A DNA stretch of 64,000 nt from Tersicoccus sp. Bi-70 (lineage in GTDB: Bacteria; Actinomycetota; Actinomycetes; Actinomycetales; Micrococcaceae). Positions 15,941 through 26,830 of the stretch are shown here, in pieces. How positions within the stretch are numbered: position 1 is the first letter of the stretch; each line of letters opens with the position of its first letter. Made by a program: the position numbers and the translations under genes. The notes below the pieces were generated by a model that saw only the letters and a program-made list of their open reading frames with translations, ran no database searches and had not been told where the DNA came from. The stretch covers positions 434,001-498,000 of the forward strand of contig NZ_MIEU01000016.1 in NCBI RefSeq assembly GCF_001968825.1, written 5' to 3'.

Positions 15941-17455
15941 TCAGCGCACGGTGGGCGTCTGCTCCGGCGTGGTCTCCCGGGGACCGGCCGCCAGCGGCAG
16001 CGAATGACGACGGGAGTCGACGCCCTTGCGCTCGCGGTTGGGGTCGGTACCCACCGGCACCGTCGACGGCGAGGCCATCTTCGGAGTCGGGGACGTGGCC
16101 TCGCGGAACGTGCGGGTCGGGTCGTTGAGGTTCAGCAGCTGGGTGGTGTCCCGGCCGGCGACCAGGGAGATCGCCCAGTTCCCGACCACGCGGGCCTTGC
16201 GCTCCACCGTCGGCATCGCCATGCCGTGGTAGCCGCGGTGCGCGAGCCAGGCCAGCGGACCGTCCATCTTGATGGTCTTCCCGCCGAGCACGATCTTGGC
16301 GACACCCTTCCAGGTGCCGAAGCCGGCCACCGCACCGAGGGAGGCGTGCTTGTAGTCGACCAGCGGCTGCCCCGCCCGCGCGAGCAGGACGTTCTTCGCC
16401 AGGCGCTTGGCCTGCCGCAGCGCGTGCTGCGCGTTCGGGACGCAGAACCCGCCGGGGCCCTCACCGGTCAGATCCGGCACGGCCGCGACGTCGCCGGCGG
16501 CCCACGCACCGGGCACCACGCCGTCCTCGGTGGCGATCCGCAGATCGGCCTTGACGCGAACCCGGCCGCGCTCGTCGAGCGGGAACCCGGTCTGCTTGAC
16601 CATCGGGTTGGCCTGCACGCCGGCGGTCCAGATCAGGGTGTCGGCGTCGAACTCGTCCTTCGGCGCCTTGTCCGGCATCGAGATGAGCTTGAGGTGCCCG
16701 CCCTCGGCGGAGGCCAGCGAGGTGTTCAGGTGGACCTCGATGCCCCGGCTGCGCAGGTGCTCGACGACCTTGACCGCCTGCTCCTCGGTGACCTCGGGCA
16801 TGATCCGGCCCATCGCCTCGACGAGGACGAACCGCAGGTCGGACGGCTTCAGGCGAGGGTTGCGCTCGGCCGCCACGCGGGCCATGTCCTCGAGCTCGGC
16901 GAGGATCTCGATGCCGGCGAAACCACCGCCGACGACGACGAAGGTCAGCGAACGCCGCTTGACCTCCTCGTCCGCGGTCAGGGACGCCGTCTCGATCAGC
17001 TCGAGCGTCTGGTTGCGGATGCCGTTGGCCTCCTCGATGGCCTTCAGCCCGACGGCGGCCTCGTCCAGACCCGGGATCGGGAAGGTCCGGGTGATGGACC
17101 CGGCCGCGATCACGATCTCGTCGTAGGTCAGCTGGAACGGATCCTCGTTGTCCACGGACTGGATGGTGGCCGTCCGGGCGTCGTGGTCGACCTTGATGAC
17201 CTTGCCGTTGATCAGCTCGGTGTCCTTCAGGTGCATCCGGTGCGAGACCACGGCGTGCCGCGACTCGATGTTGCCGGCAGCGACCTCGGGAAGGAACGGC
17301 TGGTAGGTCATGTAGGGCAGCGGATCGACCAGGGTGACGATGCCACCCTGCTCCTTGATCTTCTTCTGCAGGCCGAGGGCCGTGTAGAGGCCGACATAGC
17401 CTCCGCCGACGATCAGGATGCGCGGACGATTCACGACTTGGGGTGTAGGCGCCAT
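15941..17455 (-). CDS. ndh: type II NADH dehydrogenase
   Basis: A 504-residue NDH-2 type flavoprotein that passes electrons from NADH to menaquinone at the inner face of the membrane without pumping protons. The FAD site is ILIVGGGYVGLYTALGL (about residues 12-28), the NADH site VVVGGGFAGIEILAELE (about 170-186), and the AAGDVAAVPD motif (near 315) completes the FAD domain. A C-terminal extension of about 60 polar residues follows. The start at 17455 is preferred over the ATG at 17464: a TAGCAT hexamer lies seven bases upstream of 17455 and includes the first ATG, suggesting a leaderless mRNA. Confidence 0.92.
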   Translation of the reverse strand: MAPTPQVVNRPRILIVGGGYVGLYTALGLQKKIKEQGGIVTLVDPLPYMTYQPFLPEVAAGNIESRHAVVSHRMHLKDTELINGKVIKVDHDARTATIQSVDNEDPFQLTYDEIVIAAGSITRTFPIPGLDEAAVGLKAIEEANGIRNQTLELIETASLTADEEVKRRSLTFVVVGGGFAGIEILAELEDMARVAAERNPRLKPSDLRFVLVEAMGRIMPEVTEEQAVKVVEHLRSRGIEVHLNTSLASAEGGHLKLISMPDKAPKDEFDADTLIWTAGVQANPMVKQTGFPLDERGRVRVKADLRIATEDGVVPGAWAAGDVAAVPDLTGEGPGGFCVPNAQHALRQAKRLAKNVLLARAGQPLVDYKHASLGAVAGFGTWKGVAKIVLGGKTIKMDGPLAWLAHRGYHGMAMPTVERKARVVGNWAISLVAGRDTTQLLNLNDPTRTFREATSPTPKMASPSTVPVGTDPNRERKGVDSRRHSLPLAAGPRETTPEQTPTVR

Positions 17456-17565
17456 AGGGGCCATGCTACCCACTCCGCCGAGCCGTCCACGAGCCCGGCG
17501 CCGCGCCGATCCGCGGCGGGGCGGTGGACATCGGGCGGACGTCGGGCGGTGTGATCGAGCGGACG

Positions 17566-19098
17566 TCAACGACGACGGCGCAGCGACGTCAGGTGCGCAG
17601 CCGCGGCCCCGACGATGACGACGAGGGCCGCACCGAATCCGACGACGATCAGGCCGGGCACGATGCCGCCGTCCCAGACGGGGCGGTGCGGCGTCGGTGC
17701 GGCGGGGACGGGCACAGCCTGCGCGGTTCGCCTGCTCGGTGCCGCTGCGGGCGCGGTGACCTGCGGGTCGCTCGCCCGGCGGTGCACGCGGATCCACTCG
17801 GTGATGGAGCCGAGCGGGTCGCCGGCAGCGGTCGGCACGTCGGCGGTGAGCGCGCGGGCGGCGTCGACGGCTCCGAAGCCGTAGATCGGGTCCCGGCCGG
17901 GCGCGCCCTCGTCGTGCGCGGTACTGACGATCCGGTTCGCGACCTCCCCCGCGCTGAGCTCGGGCCAGCGGGAGCGGATCAGCGCCGCGAGGCCGGAGAT
18001 CAACGGGGTGGCCGCCGACGTGCCGGCCCAGGTGCGGTAGCCGCCCCCGGGCAGGCCGCCCACGAGGTCCTCCGACGGCGCGCTGACACCGATCGAGATG
18101 CCCTGCGCCGACGCGTCCCAGCTCGCCTTCCCCTGCCGGTCCAGCCCCCCGACGGCGAGCACCCCGGGCATGGTCGCGGGCGCCCCCACCTGGGTGATGC
18201 CTCCGGCCCGGTTGCCCGCCGCGGCGACGACGAGCACGTCCTTCTGCTCGGCGTACGCGAACGCGTCGTCCCAGCTGCGGGGCCAGGACGTGCTCGTGCT
18301 GGTGAGCGACATGCTGATCACCTTTGCGCCGTGATCGACCGACCACCGCACCGCCGCCGGGATCTGGTCCATGATGTCGCGGCCACCGGGGTTGCCGTCG
18401 CCGACCCAGGCGGAGACGTTGAGCAGCCTCGACTCGGGGGCCACCCCGAGCATGCCGGCCGAGCGGTTCTTCCCGGCGTCGGCGCTGCCCGAGGCGCCGG
18501 CGTCGGCGCTGCTCGATGCGCTGCTCGATGCGCTGCTCGACGTGCGGCCCGCCGGGACGTGCCCGCGACCGGCCAGCAGGGTCGCGACCATGGTGGCGTG
18601 CTCGGACTCGAAGCCGATCGGCTCGGACCCGTCCGACGCGCCGGCACCGGAGACGTCGGTGCCCCCGGCGACGGCGCCGGCGAGGTCGGGATGGTCCGTG
18701 GCGATGCCGGTGTCGATGACGGCGACCGTGACGCCGGCGCCGCGGGACACCTTCTGCGCCTCGTCGAAGCCGTACTCGTGCATCCAGTACTCCGGCGTCC
18801 GGGTGTCGGGCGTCGCAGACGCGGTGGGAGTCGCCGTCGCGGACGCGGTCGGGGTGGCCGGGGCCGTCGTCCGGGTCGCGGCCGGCGTGGGCCGCGGTTC
18901 GGCCGGGACCGGGCCGTCCGCCGCGGTGGCCGGGGTGACGGGCAGCAGCCAGCCCCCACCGGCCAGCACGGCGGCCAGGAGGCCGGCGGCTGCGCCGCGG
19001 CCTGCGCCACGGACAGCACCTCCCCGGCCCGAGCCGGTGGGGGCCGCGGTGGCTGACGACGGGCGCGCGGACGGACGTGAGGTCGCCGGTGCCGTCAT
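17566..19098 (-). CDS. secreted, membrane-anchored S8 subtilisin-like protease
   Basis: A 510-residue subtilase. The N-terminus has a basic region and a hydrophobic segment (about 35-60) that looks like a signal peptide, then a Pro/Thr/Ala linker. Catalytic triad: Asp in VAVIDTGIATDHPDL, His in ESEHATMVATLLAG, Ser in TWAGTSAATPLISG. Between His and the AAAGN oxyanion region is a Ser/Ala-rich insert encoded partly by a 12-bp tandem repeat (18506-18541). A C-terminal hydrophobic segment plus SLRRRR anchors it in the membrane. Architecture resembles mycosins, but no type VII secretion genes are nearby. Lies 2 bp after ppx in the same operon; substrate unknown. Confidence 0.88.
   Translation of the reverse strand: MTAPATSRPSARPSSATAAPTGSGRGGAVRGAGRGAAAGLLAAVLAGGGWLLPVTPATAADGPVPAEPRPTPAATRTTAPATPTASATATPTASATPDTRTPEYWMHEYGFDEAQKVSRGAGVTVAVIDTGIATDHPDLAGAVAGGTDVSGAGASDGSEPIGFESEHATMVATLLAGRGHVPAGRTSSSASSSASSSADAGASGSADAGKNRSAGMLGVAPESRLLNVSAWVGDGNPGGRDIMDQIPAAVRWSVDHGAKVISMSLTSTSTSWPRSWDDAFAYAEQKDVLVVAAAGNRAGGITQVGAPATMPGVLAVGGLDRQGKASWDASAQGISIGVSAPSEDLVGGLPGGGYRTWAGTSAATPLISGLAALIRSRWPELSAGEVANRIVSTAHDEGAPGRDPIYGFGAVDAARALTADVPTAAGDPLGSITEWIRVHRRASDPQVTAPAAAPSRRTAQAVPVPAAPTPHRPVWDGGIVPGLIVVGFGAALVVIVGAAAAHLTSLRRRR
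18506..18541 (-). repeat. 12-bp in-frame tandem repeat inside the subtilase gene
   Basis: Three copies of GCGCTGCTCGAT (last copy with one change) at 18506, 18518 and 18530 on the plus strand. On the coding strand they give SSAS-type repeats in the low-complexity insert of the protease. Confidence 0.85.
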
Positions 19099-19100
19099 GC

Positions 19101-20174
19101 TCAGCGCTGCTCCGCGGCCGGAGCGCTCAGGGCGATGCCGTCGAGGATGTCGTGCTCGCTGGTCACGGCGCTCGTCACCGGCGCCGGGGCGGTCCCGTCC
19201 GCCGCGGCGGTCGCGGCGGCGACCCGCTCGAGGATCCGGGACCAGATCAGGGACCCGCCCCCGATCACGTCGACCCGCCCCGGGTGCATGAACGGCATCG
19301 CCGCCCGCTCCTCGCGGGTCGCGTGCAGCAGCGCGTCCGCGCTGGCGCGGAGGGTGGCGACGGGCAGTTCGGTGCCGTGGATCGTCTCGGCGTCGTAGGC
19401 CGTCAGATCGAGGGCGTGGGCGGTGATGGTCGTGATGGTGCCGGCGACCCCGATCACGGTCGCGATGTCCTCGAACGGGACGACGGCGGCGGCTGCGTCG
19501 ATCGCCGCGTCGATGTCCGCGGTCGCGGCGGCGATCTGGTCCGCCGTGGGCGGGTCCGCGGTCAGGTGCCGCTCCGTCATCCGGACGCAGCCGATGTCGG
19601 TGCTCAGGCTCGCGCGGACGCCGTCCCGGTCGCCGAGGACGAACTCGGTGCTGCCGCCGCCGAGGTCGACGACGAGGGCGGGCAGCGGCTGCGCCGGGTC
19701 CAGCACGCTGAGGGCGCCGGCGAAGGAGAGGGCCGCTTCCTCGTGACCGCTGACGACCTCGGGCTCCACGCCGAGGATGTCGCGGATGCCGTCGACGAAG
19801 TCCTGGCGGTTCTCGGCGTCGCGGGTCGCGGAGGTGGCGACGAAGCGCACCGCGGTGGCGCCGTGCTCCCGGCACTGGTCCGCATAGTCGCGGCAGGCCG
19901 CGAAGGTGCGTTCGAGCGCCTCGTCGGCGAGCCGTCCGGTCCGGTCCACGCCCTGGCCGAGCCGGACGACGCGCATGGTGCGCACGACGTCGGTGAGGGA
20001 GGTCCCGTCCGCCGACACGTCCGCGATCAGCAGGCGGATCGAGTTGGTGCCGCAGTCGATGGCGGCGACCCGGCGTGAGCCGGAAGAAACAGCGCCGGAG
20101 AAAGAGGAACCGGAAGAAGCGGAGCCGGAAGAGGAAGCGTCGGCGGGGCGGTCAGCGGGCAAGGCGTCGGACAT
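19101..20174 (-). CDS. ppx: exopolyphosphatase, Ppx/GppA family
   Basis: A 357-residue Ppx/GppA phosphatase that removes terminal phosphate from polyphosphate or hydrolyses pppGpp; the two activities cannot be separated by sequence. The ASKHA fold motifs are AIDCGTNSIRLL (residues 38-49), FVATSATRDAENR (near 110) and VVDLGGGSTEF (near 167). Short single-chain form without the C-terminal HD domain, as in the actinobacterial Ppx1 group. Residues 13-33 are a Ser/Gly linker coded by a strikingly purine-rich tract on the plus strand. The start overlaps the end of the DUF501 gene by 23 bp. Conserved neighbour order: eno, divIC, DUF501, ppx. Confidence 0.93.
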   Translation of the reverse strand: MSDALPADRPADASSSGSASSGSSFSGAVSSGSRRVAAIDCGTNSIRLLIADVSADGTSLTDVVRTMRVVRLGQGVDRTGRLADEALERTFAACRDYADQCREHGATAVRFVATSATRDAENRQDFVDGIRDILGVEPEVVSGHEEAALSFAGALSVLDPAQPLPALVVDLGGGSTEFVLGDRDGVRASLSTDIGCVRMTERHLTADPPTADQIAAATADIDAAIDAAAAVVPFEDIATVIGVAGTITTITAHALDLTAYDAETIHGTELPVATLRASADALLHATREERAAMPFMHPGRVDVIGGGSLIWSRILERVAAATAAADGTAPAPVTSAVTSEHDILDGIALSAPAAEQR

Positions 20175-20790
20175 GTCGGCTCAGATCCTTCGTCGGTACG
20201 GCGGCGTCGGGGTCCCAGGCGCCGGTGCAGGTGCAGCGGTCGGGCGTCCAGTCGTCGGCGACGCCGGCGAGTGCCTCGTCGCCGAGGACGTTGACGCCCG
20301 GCCCGGCGGCCAGGGCGTGACCGGCGAGCGCGTGCAGGCACTTGACCCGGTCGGGCATGCCGCCCGCGGAGATGCCGGCGATCTCGGGCACCTCCCCGGT
20401 GCCGGCTCGCGCCCCGATCCGGTCCCGCTCGGCGAGGTAGTGCGCGTGGGCGTCGCGATGACGTGCGGCCAGATCGGGCTCCGCCGCCAGCCGCTCGTTC
20501 ATCGCGGCCATGGTGCCGGTGGCCTCGAGCCGCGACACCGCGGCCGTGAGCACCGGGTGGGTGAGATAGAACGTCGTGGGGAACGGGATGCCGTTGCCCA
20601 GCCGCGGGGCGGTGGCGGCCACCAGCGGGTTCCCGCACACGCAGCGGGCACTGATCTCGACGACGTCGCGCGCCGGCCGGCCGAGCTGGAGGCTGATGGT
20701 GTCGAGGTCCGCCGGGGTCGGCTGTCGGGGGTCGACGCCGCCCTGGCCGTCGAGGTCCTCACCGGTACCGGTGCGCGGTCTCACGTGCAT
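20152..20790 (-). CDS. DUF501 protein, function unknown
   Basis: A 212-residue DUF501-family protein, almost always found between divIC and ppx in actinobacteria. The N-terminal half has QLGRPARDVVEISARCVCGN with a conserved CxCGxP-like cysteine pair and FPTTFYLTHP; the second half has GMPDRVKCLHALAGHALAAG. The Cys and His positions suggest metal binding, which is inference. ATG at 20790 follows GGAGAGGAC. Upstream in-frame codons overlap low-complexity sequence and lack a ribosome site, so I do not extend it. Confidence 0.88.
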   Translation of the reverse strand: MHVRPRTGTGEDLDGQGGVDPRQPTPADLDTISLQLGRPARDVVEISARCVCGNPLVAATAPRLGNGIPFPTTFYLTHPVLTAAVSRLEATGTMAAMNERLAAEPDLAARHRDAHAHYLAERDRIGARAGTGEVPEIAGISAGGMPDRVKCLHALAGHALAAGPGVNVLGDEALAGVADDWTPDRCTCTGAWDPDAAVPTKDLSRHVRRLAR

Positions 20791-20912
20791 GTCCTCTCCG
20801 GGCACCGGGATCGGGGGCCTCCGGCGCCCGGACCCGCGGTGCCTGTCCTGCTGTCGGCTGTTCTCGTGCGGTGCTGGTGCAGTGCTGGAGCAGTGCTGTC
20901 CAGCGGTGCTGC

Positions 20913-21839
20913 TCAGCGGGCGGCGGAACCCTGCACGGAGGTCCACAGGGCGTCCAGCCACGGCTGCGGTCCGCTGTCGGACTCGGCCGAGGTGGCGACC
21001 GGCGGGACCTCGTCGGTGTTCCCCGCCCCGATCACCAAGTATCCCGTCTCGCCCGGCATGACGTAAAACAGCCGGTCACGGGCCTGCTGCTTGACGTAGG
21101 CGGGGTCGTTCCAGCGCGCGAGCTGGTCCTTGAGCTGGGTCTGCTGCGCCTGCTCCTCGCTGATGCTCTGCTGAAGGCTGCTGATCTCGGCGCGCTGCGC
21201 GAGGTAGGTGCGCACGGTGGGCGCGAGCAGGATGGTGATCGTCACCAGCACGAGGGCCAGCGCGAGCAGGCGGCCCGAGAAGGCCTTGGCCGGAACCGGG
21301 CGGACGGCCGTCGATCCCGCGGAGACCGGACGCGCTCCCCCGTCGGTGAAGGCATAGTTGACGCGCCCGTCCTCGCGGCGCACGGTGTAGCGCGTCGGGG
21401 TGGTCGACGTCGCGGAGGCGTCCTTCCGGCCACGGCCGGGGCGGCCCTCACCGGAACGGCCACCGCTCGGACGCTCCGCCCCCGAATGATCCTTGCTCGA
21501 CCCATCCTGGCCGGTCTGGTTCCCGTCCGTCCCGGCACCGCCGCGCAGGCCCCGCAGGAACCGGTTGCCGCCGCGCGGGTGCGCCGCGGTGGACCCGGAG
21601 CCACTGCGGTGAGCGGTGCCCGAGCCGCTGCCGGCGCTCCGGACCGGGGACGTGCGGGTGACCGGCAGTGCGGAGGTCACCGGCCGCGGCGGGTGTGCGG
21701 CGGTCGAGCCCGTGTGGCCGCTGCGGGGCTTCCCCGGCTGCGGCGTCGACCCGTCGGCCCTGCCGTCGACGGCGCTCGTGCTGGGACGGGGCTCGGAGGC
21801 CGGCCCGGTCCGGGGCACGTTCGGTCGTCGCGTCGACAT
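20913..21839 (-). CDS. septum formation protein, DivIC/FtsB family
   Basis: A 308-residue bitopic membrane protein of the DivIC/FtsB family, part of the division complex that activates septal peptidoglycan synthesis. The only membrane segment is LLALALVLVTITILLAP (about residues 192-208), followed by a coiled coil (YLAQRAEISSLQQSISEEQA) and the family motif DPAYVKQQARDRLFYVMPGE. The first 185 residues are an unusually long, disordered cytoplasmic tail rich in Gly, Ser, Arg and Pro. ATG at 21839 follows AGGAG. Located between eno and DUF501 as in most actinobacteria. Confidence 0.9.
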   Translation of the reverse strand: MSTRRPNVPRTGPASEPRPSTSAVDGRADGSTPQPGKPRSGHTGSTAAHPPRPVTSALPVTRTSPVRSAGSGSGTAHRSGSGSTAAHPRGGNRFLRGLRGGAGTDGNQTGQDGSSKDHSGAERPSGGRSGEGRPGRGRKDASATSTTPTRYTVRREDGRVNYAFTDGGARPVSAGSTAVRPVPAKAFSGRLLALALVLVTITILLAPTVRTYLAQRAEISSLQQSISEEQAQQTQLKDQLARWNDPAYVKQQARDRLFYVMPGETGYLVIGAGNTDEVPPVATSAESDSGPQPWLDALWTSVQGSAAR

Positions 21840-21924
21840 GGCACTCCTGCTGCTCTCGGTACGTCGTCATCCCTGGCGGCGCGGCGGCCGATCCGGTGGG
21901 GACGGGGCCGGCGGACTCACCGGT

Positions 21925-21961
21925 GGAGGGACGGCCGCCGCGGGTGCGGTGCCGTCCCTCC
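21925..21961 (-). terminator. terminator of eno
   Basis: An 11-bp perfect outer stem (GGAGGGACGGC/GCCGTCCCTCC) continues into an inner CCGC/GCGG stem with a GGGT loop, 25 bp after the eno stop. It separates eno from divIC. Confidence 0.7.
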
Positions 21962-21985
21962 TACCGTAGCCAGCGCGGAGGCGGA

Positions 21986-24117
<2,132 letters not shown>

Positions 24118-24137
<20 letters not shown>

Positions 24138-25248
24138 AGCTCTCGGTGATGGCCTCGGCGAGAGCCAGGCGCACACTCAGCGGCGCGAAGGCGGCGTCGA
24201 CGGCGTTGAGCGTGAGCGTGAGCAGGTCGTCGAGGTCGTAGCCGAACGCGTCGACCAGCAGCGCCATCTCGTCGCTGAGCGTCGTGTTGCTCATCAGCCG
24301 GTTGTCGGTGTTGACCGTGACCTTGAACCCGGTCTGGTACAGCAGGTCGAACGGGTGCTGGTCGAGCCGGGTGCCGAACGCGGCGACGGCGCCGGTCTGC
24401 AGGTTCGACGACGGGCACAGCTCGAGCGGGACCTGCCGGTCCAGCACCCAGCTGGCGACGGGGCCGCAGGTGACCAGGGCGGCGCCGTCCTCGAGCCCGG
24501 CGTCGAAGTCGACCGTCAGATCCTCGGCGATGCGCACGCCGTGGCCCAGGCGCAGGGCGTGACCGGCGGACAGGGCCTCGGTGATGCTGTCCAGGCCGGC
24601 CGCCTCCCCCGCGTGCACGGTGGCGGGGAAGAGGTTCTTCGCGAGCAGGTCGAAGGCGTCGGCCAGCCGGGCCGGGCCGAAGCCGTCCTCGGGACCGGCG
24701 ATGTCGAAGCCGACGACGCCGCGGTCCCGGTGCCGCAGGGCGAGCTCGGCGATCTCCACCCCGTTGTCGGCCTGCCGCATCGCGGAGACGAGCTGGCCGA
24801 CGAGGATGTCGCTGCCGTCCGCGCGGGCCGCGGCGGTCGCCTCCTCGATGCCCGCCTGCACGGCCTCGACGGTCTCGTCCAGGGTCAGGCCGCCGCGCAG
24901 GTGCTGCTCGGGGGCCCAGCGGACCTCGCCGTAGACGACGCCGTCGGCCACGAGGTCCTCCACGAACTCCCGGGCGACGCGGGTCAGCCCGTCGCGGGTC
25001 TGCATGACGGCGATGGTGTGGTCGAACGTCTCCAGGTAGCGCACCAGCGACCCCGAGTCGGCCGCCTCGACGAACCAGGCGCCGAGGGCGGTCGGATCGG
25101 TCGTGGGCAGCGTGTGCCCGGCGGCCTCGGCCAGCTCGACGATGGTGGCCGGGCGCAACCCCCCGTCGAGGTGGTCGTGGAGGGAGATCTTCGGCAGCAC
25201 GCGGAAGTCGACGTCAGCGGCGGCGGCAGGGCTCAGGTTCTCGGTCAC
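24118..25248 (-). CDS. add: adenosine deaminase
   Basis: A 376-residue adenosine deaminase converting adenosine and deoxyadenosine to inosine forms. Zinc ligands: HDHLDG near residues 24-29 (S-L-H-D-H-L-D), TVHAGEA near 217, and the C-terminal TVNTDNRLMSNTTLSDE with the metal Asp. GTG at 25248 lies six bases after a TACAGT hexamer with no ribosome site, so the message may be leaderless. Lies close to the nucleoside importer and two other salvage enzymes, from which it is separated by two dedA genes. Confidence 0.95.
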
Positions 25249-25311
25249 GCCCCCACTGTAGCGACGAATGGGCCGTCGTCCGTGCGGGTCCGGCGGGCAC
25301 CCGCGGACGGG

Positions 25312-26037
25312 TCAGTGCCCCTCCCCGGCGGCCGGGGGATCCTGTCGCGACCGGGCGTCCGAGACGTGCGGCTCCGGGGCGTGGTCGCGGCGGGCGAGCT
25401 TGTGCGTGAGCCGGTCCACGACGATGCCCACCGTCACCGCGATGACGATCGCGACGGCCGCGGCCACCACGTGGTTGTCGCGGGCCCACGCTCCGGCCAG
25501 CACGCCGATGCCGACCGAGTAGACCGACCAGCTCACGCCGGCGATCACGGTGTACAGCACGAACCGGGCCCGCGGGAACCCGGTGGCGCCGGCCGTCATG
25601 TTCACCGCGACGCGGCCGACCGGGATGTAGCGGGCGGTGAGGATGAGCAGGGCGCCGCGCCGGTCCAGCTCGCCGCGCGCCCACCGGAAGGCCTGCTGCA
25701 CCCGCCGGCGGCGCATCCACCGGAACCGGGTGACGCCCACCCGGCGACCGATCAGCCAGGCGATGTTGTCCCCGATCACGGCGCCGACGGCGGCCGCGAC
25801 GACGATGCCCACGAGGGCGGGGTTGCCGGTGGACACGGCGATCGCGGTCAGGGCGACGACGACCGACTCACTGGGCAGGGGCGGGAAGAAGCCGTCGCAC
25901 ACGCAGAGCACGAAGAGGACCGGCAGCACCCACGCGGTGCCGGCGAGGGACGCGACCGCGTCGTTGACGGTCTGCATCGGACCCGCCGCGGCGGTGACCG
26001 CCGCGGTCACGGCTGAGGACAGCGGGGCACCGAGCAC
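25312..26037 (-). CDS. DedA family membrane protein, copy 2
   Basis: A 241-residue DedA/SNARE-associated family protein with five to six hydrophobic segments. Family motifs: DGFFPPLPSE near residue 48, and the re-entrant region ILTARYIPVGRVAVNMTAGA near 128-147. DedA proteins take part in membrane lipid flipping (undecaprenyl phosphate or phosphatidylethanolamine) and proton homeostasis; the substrate here is unknown. The GTG start lies only 3 bp after the stop of the other dedA gene. Basic C-terminal tail of 30 residues. An internal Met at residue 21 is an alternative start. Confidence 0.9.
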   Translation of the reverse strand: MLGAPLSSAVTAAVTAAAGPMQTVNDAVASLAGTAWVLPVLFVLCVCDGFFPPLPSESVVVALTAIAVSTGNPALVGIVVAAAVGAVIGDNIAWLIGRRVGVTRFRWMRRRRVQQAFRWARGELDRRGALLILTARYIPVGRVAVNMTAGATGFPRARFVLYTVIAGVSWSVYSVGIGVLAGAWARDNHVVAAAVAIVIAVTVGIVVDRLTHKLARRDHAPEPHVSDARSRQDPPAAGEGH

Positions 26038-26040
26038 CGG

Positions 26041-26760
26041 TCAGGCGTTCTCGCTGCGCGCGTTCTCCCGCACCGGCTCCACGGCCGGGGTGTCCAGCGT
26101 GGCCGCCGCGGACTCGGTCGCCGTGCCGGAGCCGGAGCCGCCCTCGGCGCGGGCCGCACGCCGCGCCTTGATCCGCCCCACCCACTGCATGGCGTGGTCG
26201 ATGATGAAACCGATGGCGATCGCGATGACGATCGCGAGCCCGGCCCCGAGCAGCGGGTGCTCGTGCACCCAGGCGCCGGCCACGATGCCGATCCCGATGC
26301 CGTACCCGATCCAGGTGGCGCACGCGACGAGGTCGAGGACGGTGAACTGCCGCAGCGGGAAGCCGGTGGCGCCGGCGGTGAAGTTGACGGCGACGCGGCC
26401 GACCGGGATGTACCGCGCGGTCAGGATGAGCATGGCGCCGCGCTTGTCCAGCTCCCGGCGGGCCCAGCGCAGCGATGCCTGGGCCCGGGCGCCCTGCATC
26501 CAGCGGAACCCGCTCGAGCCGGCAGCCCGGCCCATCCGGTAGGCCACCTGGTCCCCCGCGACGGCGCCGATGAAGCCGGCGATCGCGACGAAGCCGAGAT
26601 TGGGCTGGCCGGAGGAGACCGAGAGGGCGGAGAGCGCCACGATCAGGGTCTCGGACGGCAGGATCGGGGCGAATCCGTCGATGAAGCAGAACAGCAGCAA
26701 CAGCGGATGGATCCACCACATCGAGGCAGCGTGCATCACCAGGTCACTCACGATGTGCAC
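26041..26760 (-). CDS. DedA family membrane protein, copy 1
   Basis: A 239-residue DedA protein, paralogous to the next gene: both share ILTARYIPVGRVAVN, TAGATGFP and the DGFxPxLPSE segment, so this is a tandem duplication that has diverged. C-terminal 45 residues are Ala/Glu/Ser-rich and polar. GTG at 26760 follows AGAGGG with five-base spacing. A TATGAT -10 box at 26790-26795 gives a promoter about 25 bp upstream, after the end of the salvage operon (deoA). Confidence 0.9.
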   Translation of the reverse strand: MHIVSDLVMHAASMWWIHPLLLLFCFIDGFAPILPSETLIVALSALSVSSGQPNLGFVAIAGFIGAVAGDQVAYRMGRAAGSSGFRWMQGARAQASLRWARRELDKRGAMLILTARYIPVGRVAVNFTAGATGFPLRQFTVLDLVACATWIGYGIGIGIVAGAWVHEHPLLGAGLAIVIAIAIGFIIDHAMQWVGRIKARRAARAEGGSGSGTATESAAATLDTPAVEPVRENARSENA

Positions 26761-26830
26761 GTCGTCCCTCTCGTCGCCCCCACGCCCACATCATAGGGTC
26801 ATCACCGGGGAGGAAACAGGGCGGCTCGGA

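Noticed and set aside
17456-17464. ndh start at ATG 17464
   Set aside because: This ATG is part of the likely -10 hexamer TAGCAT; ATG 17455 lies seven bases after it and gives a protein starting like other NDH-2 enzymes.
17566-19098. Mycosin of a type VII secretion locus
   Set aside because: The domain plan is similar, but no EccC, EccD or WXG100 genes are in the window; a generic anchored subtilase is the safer call.
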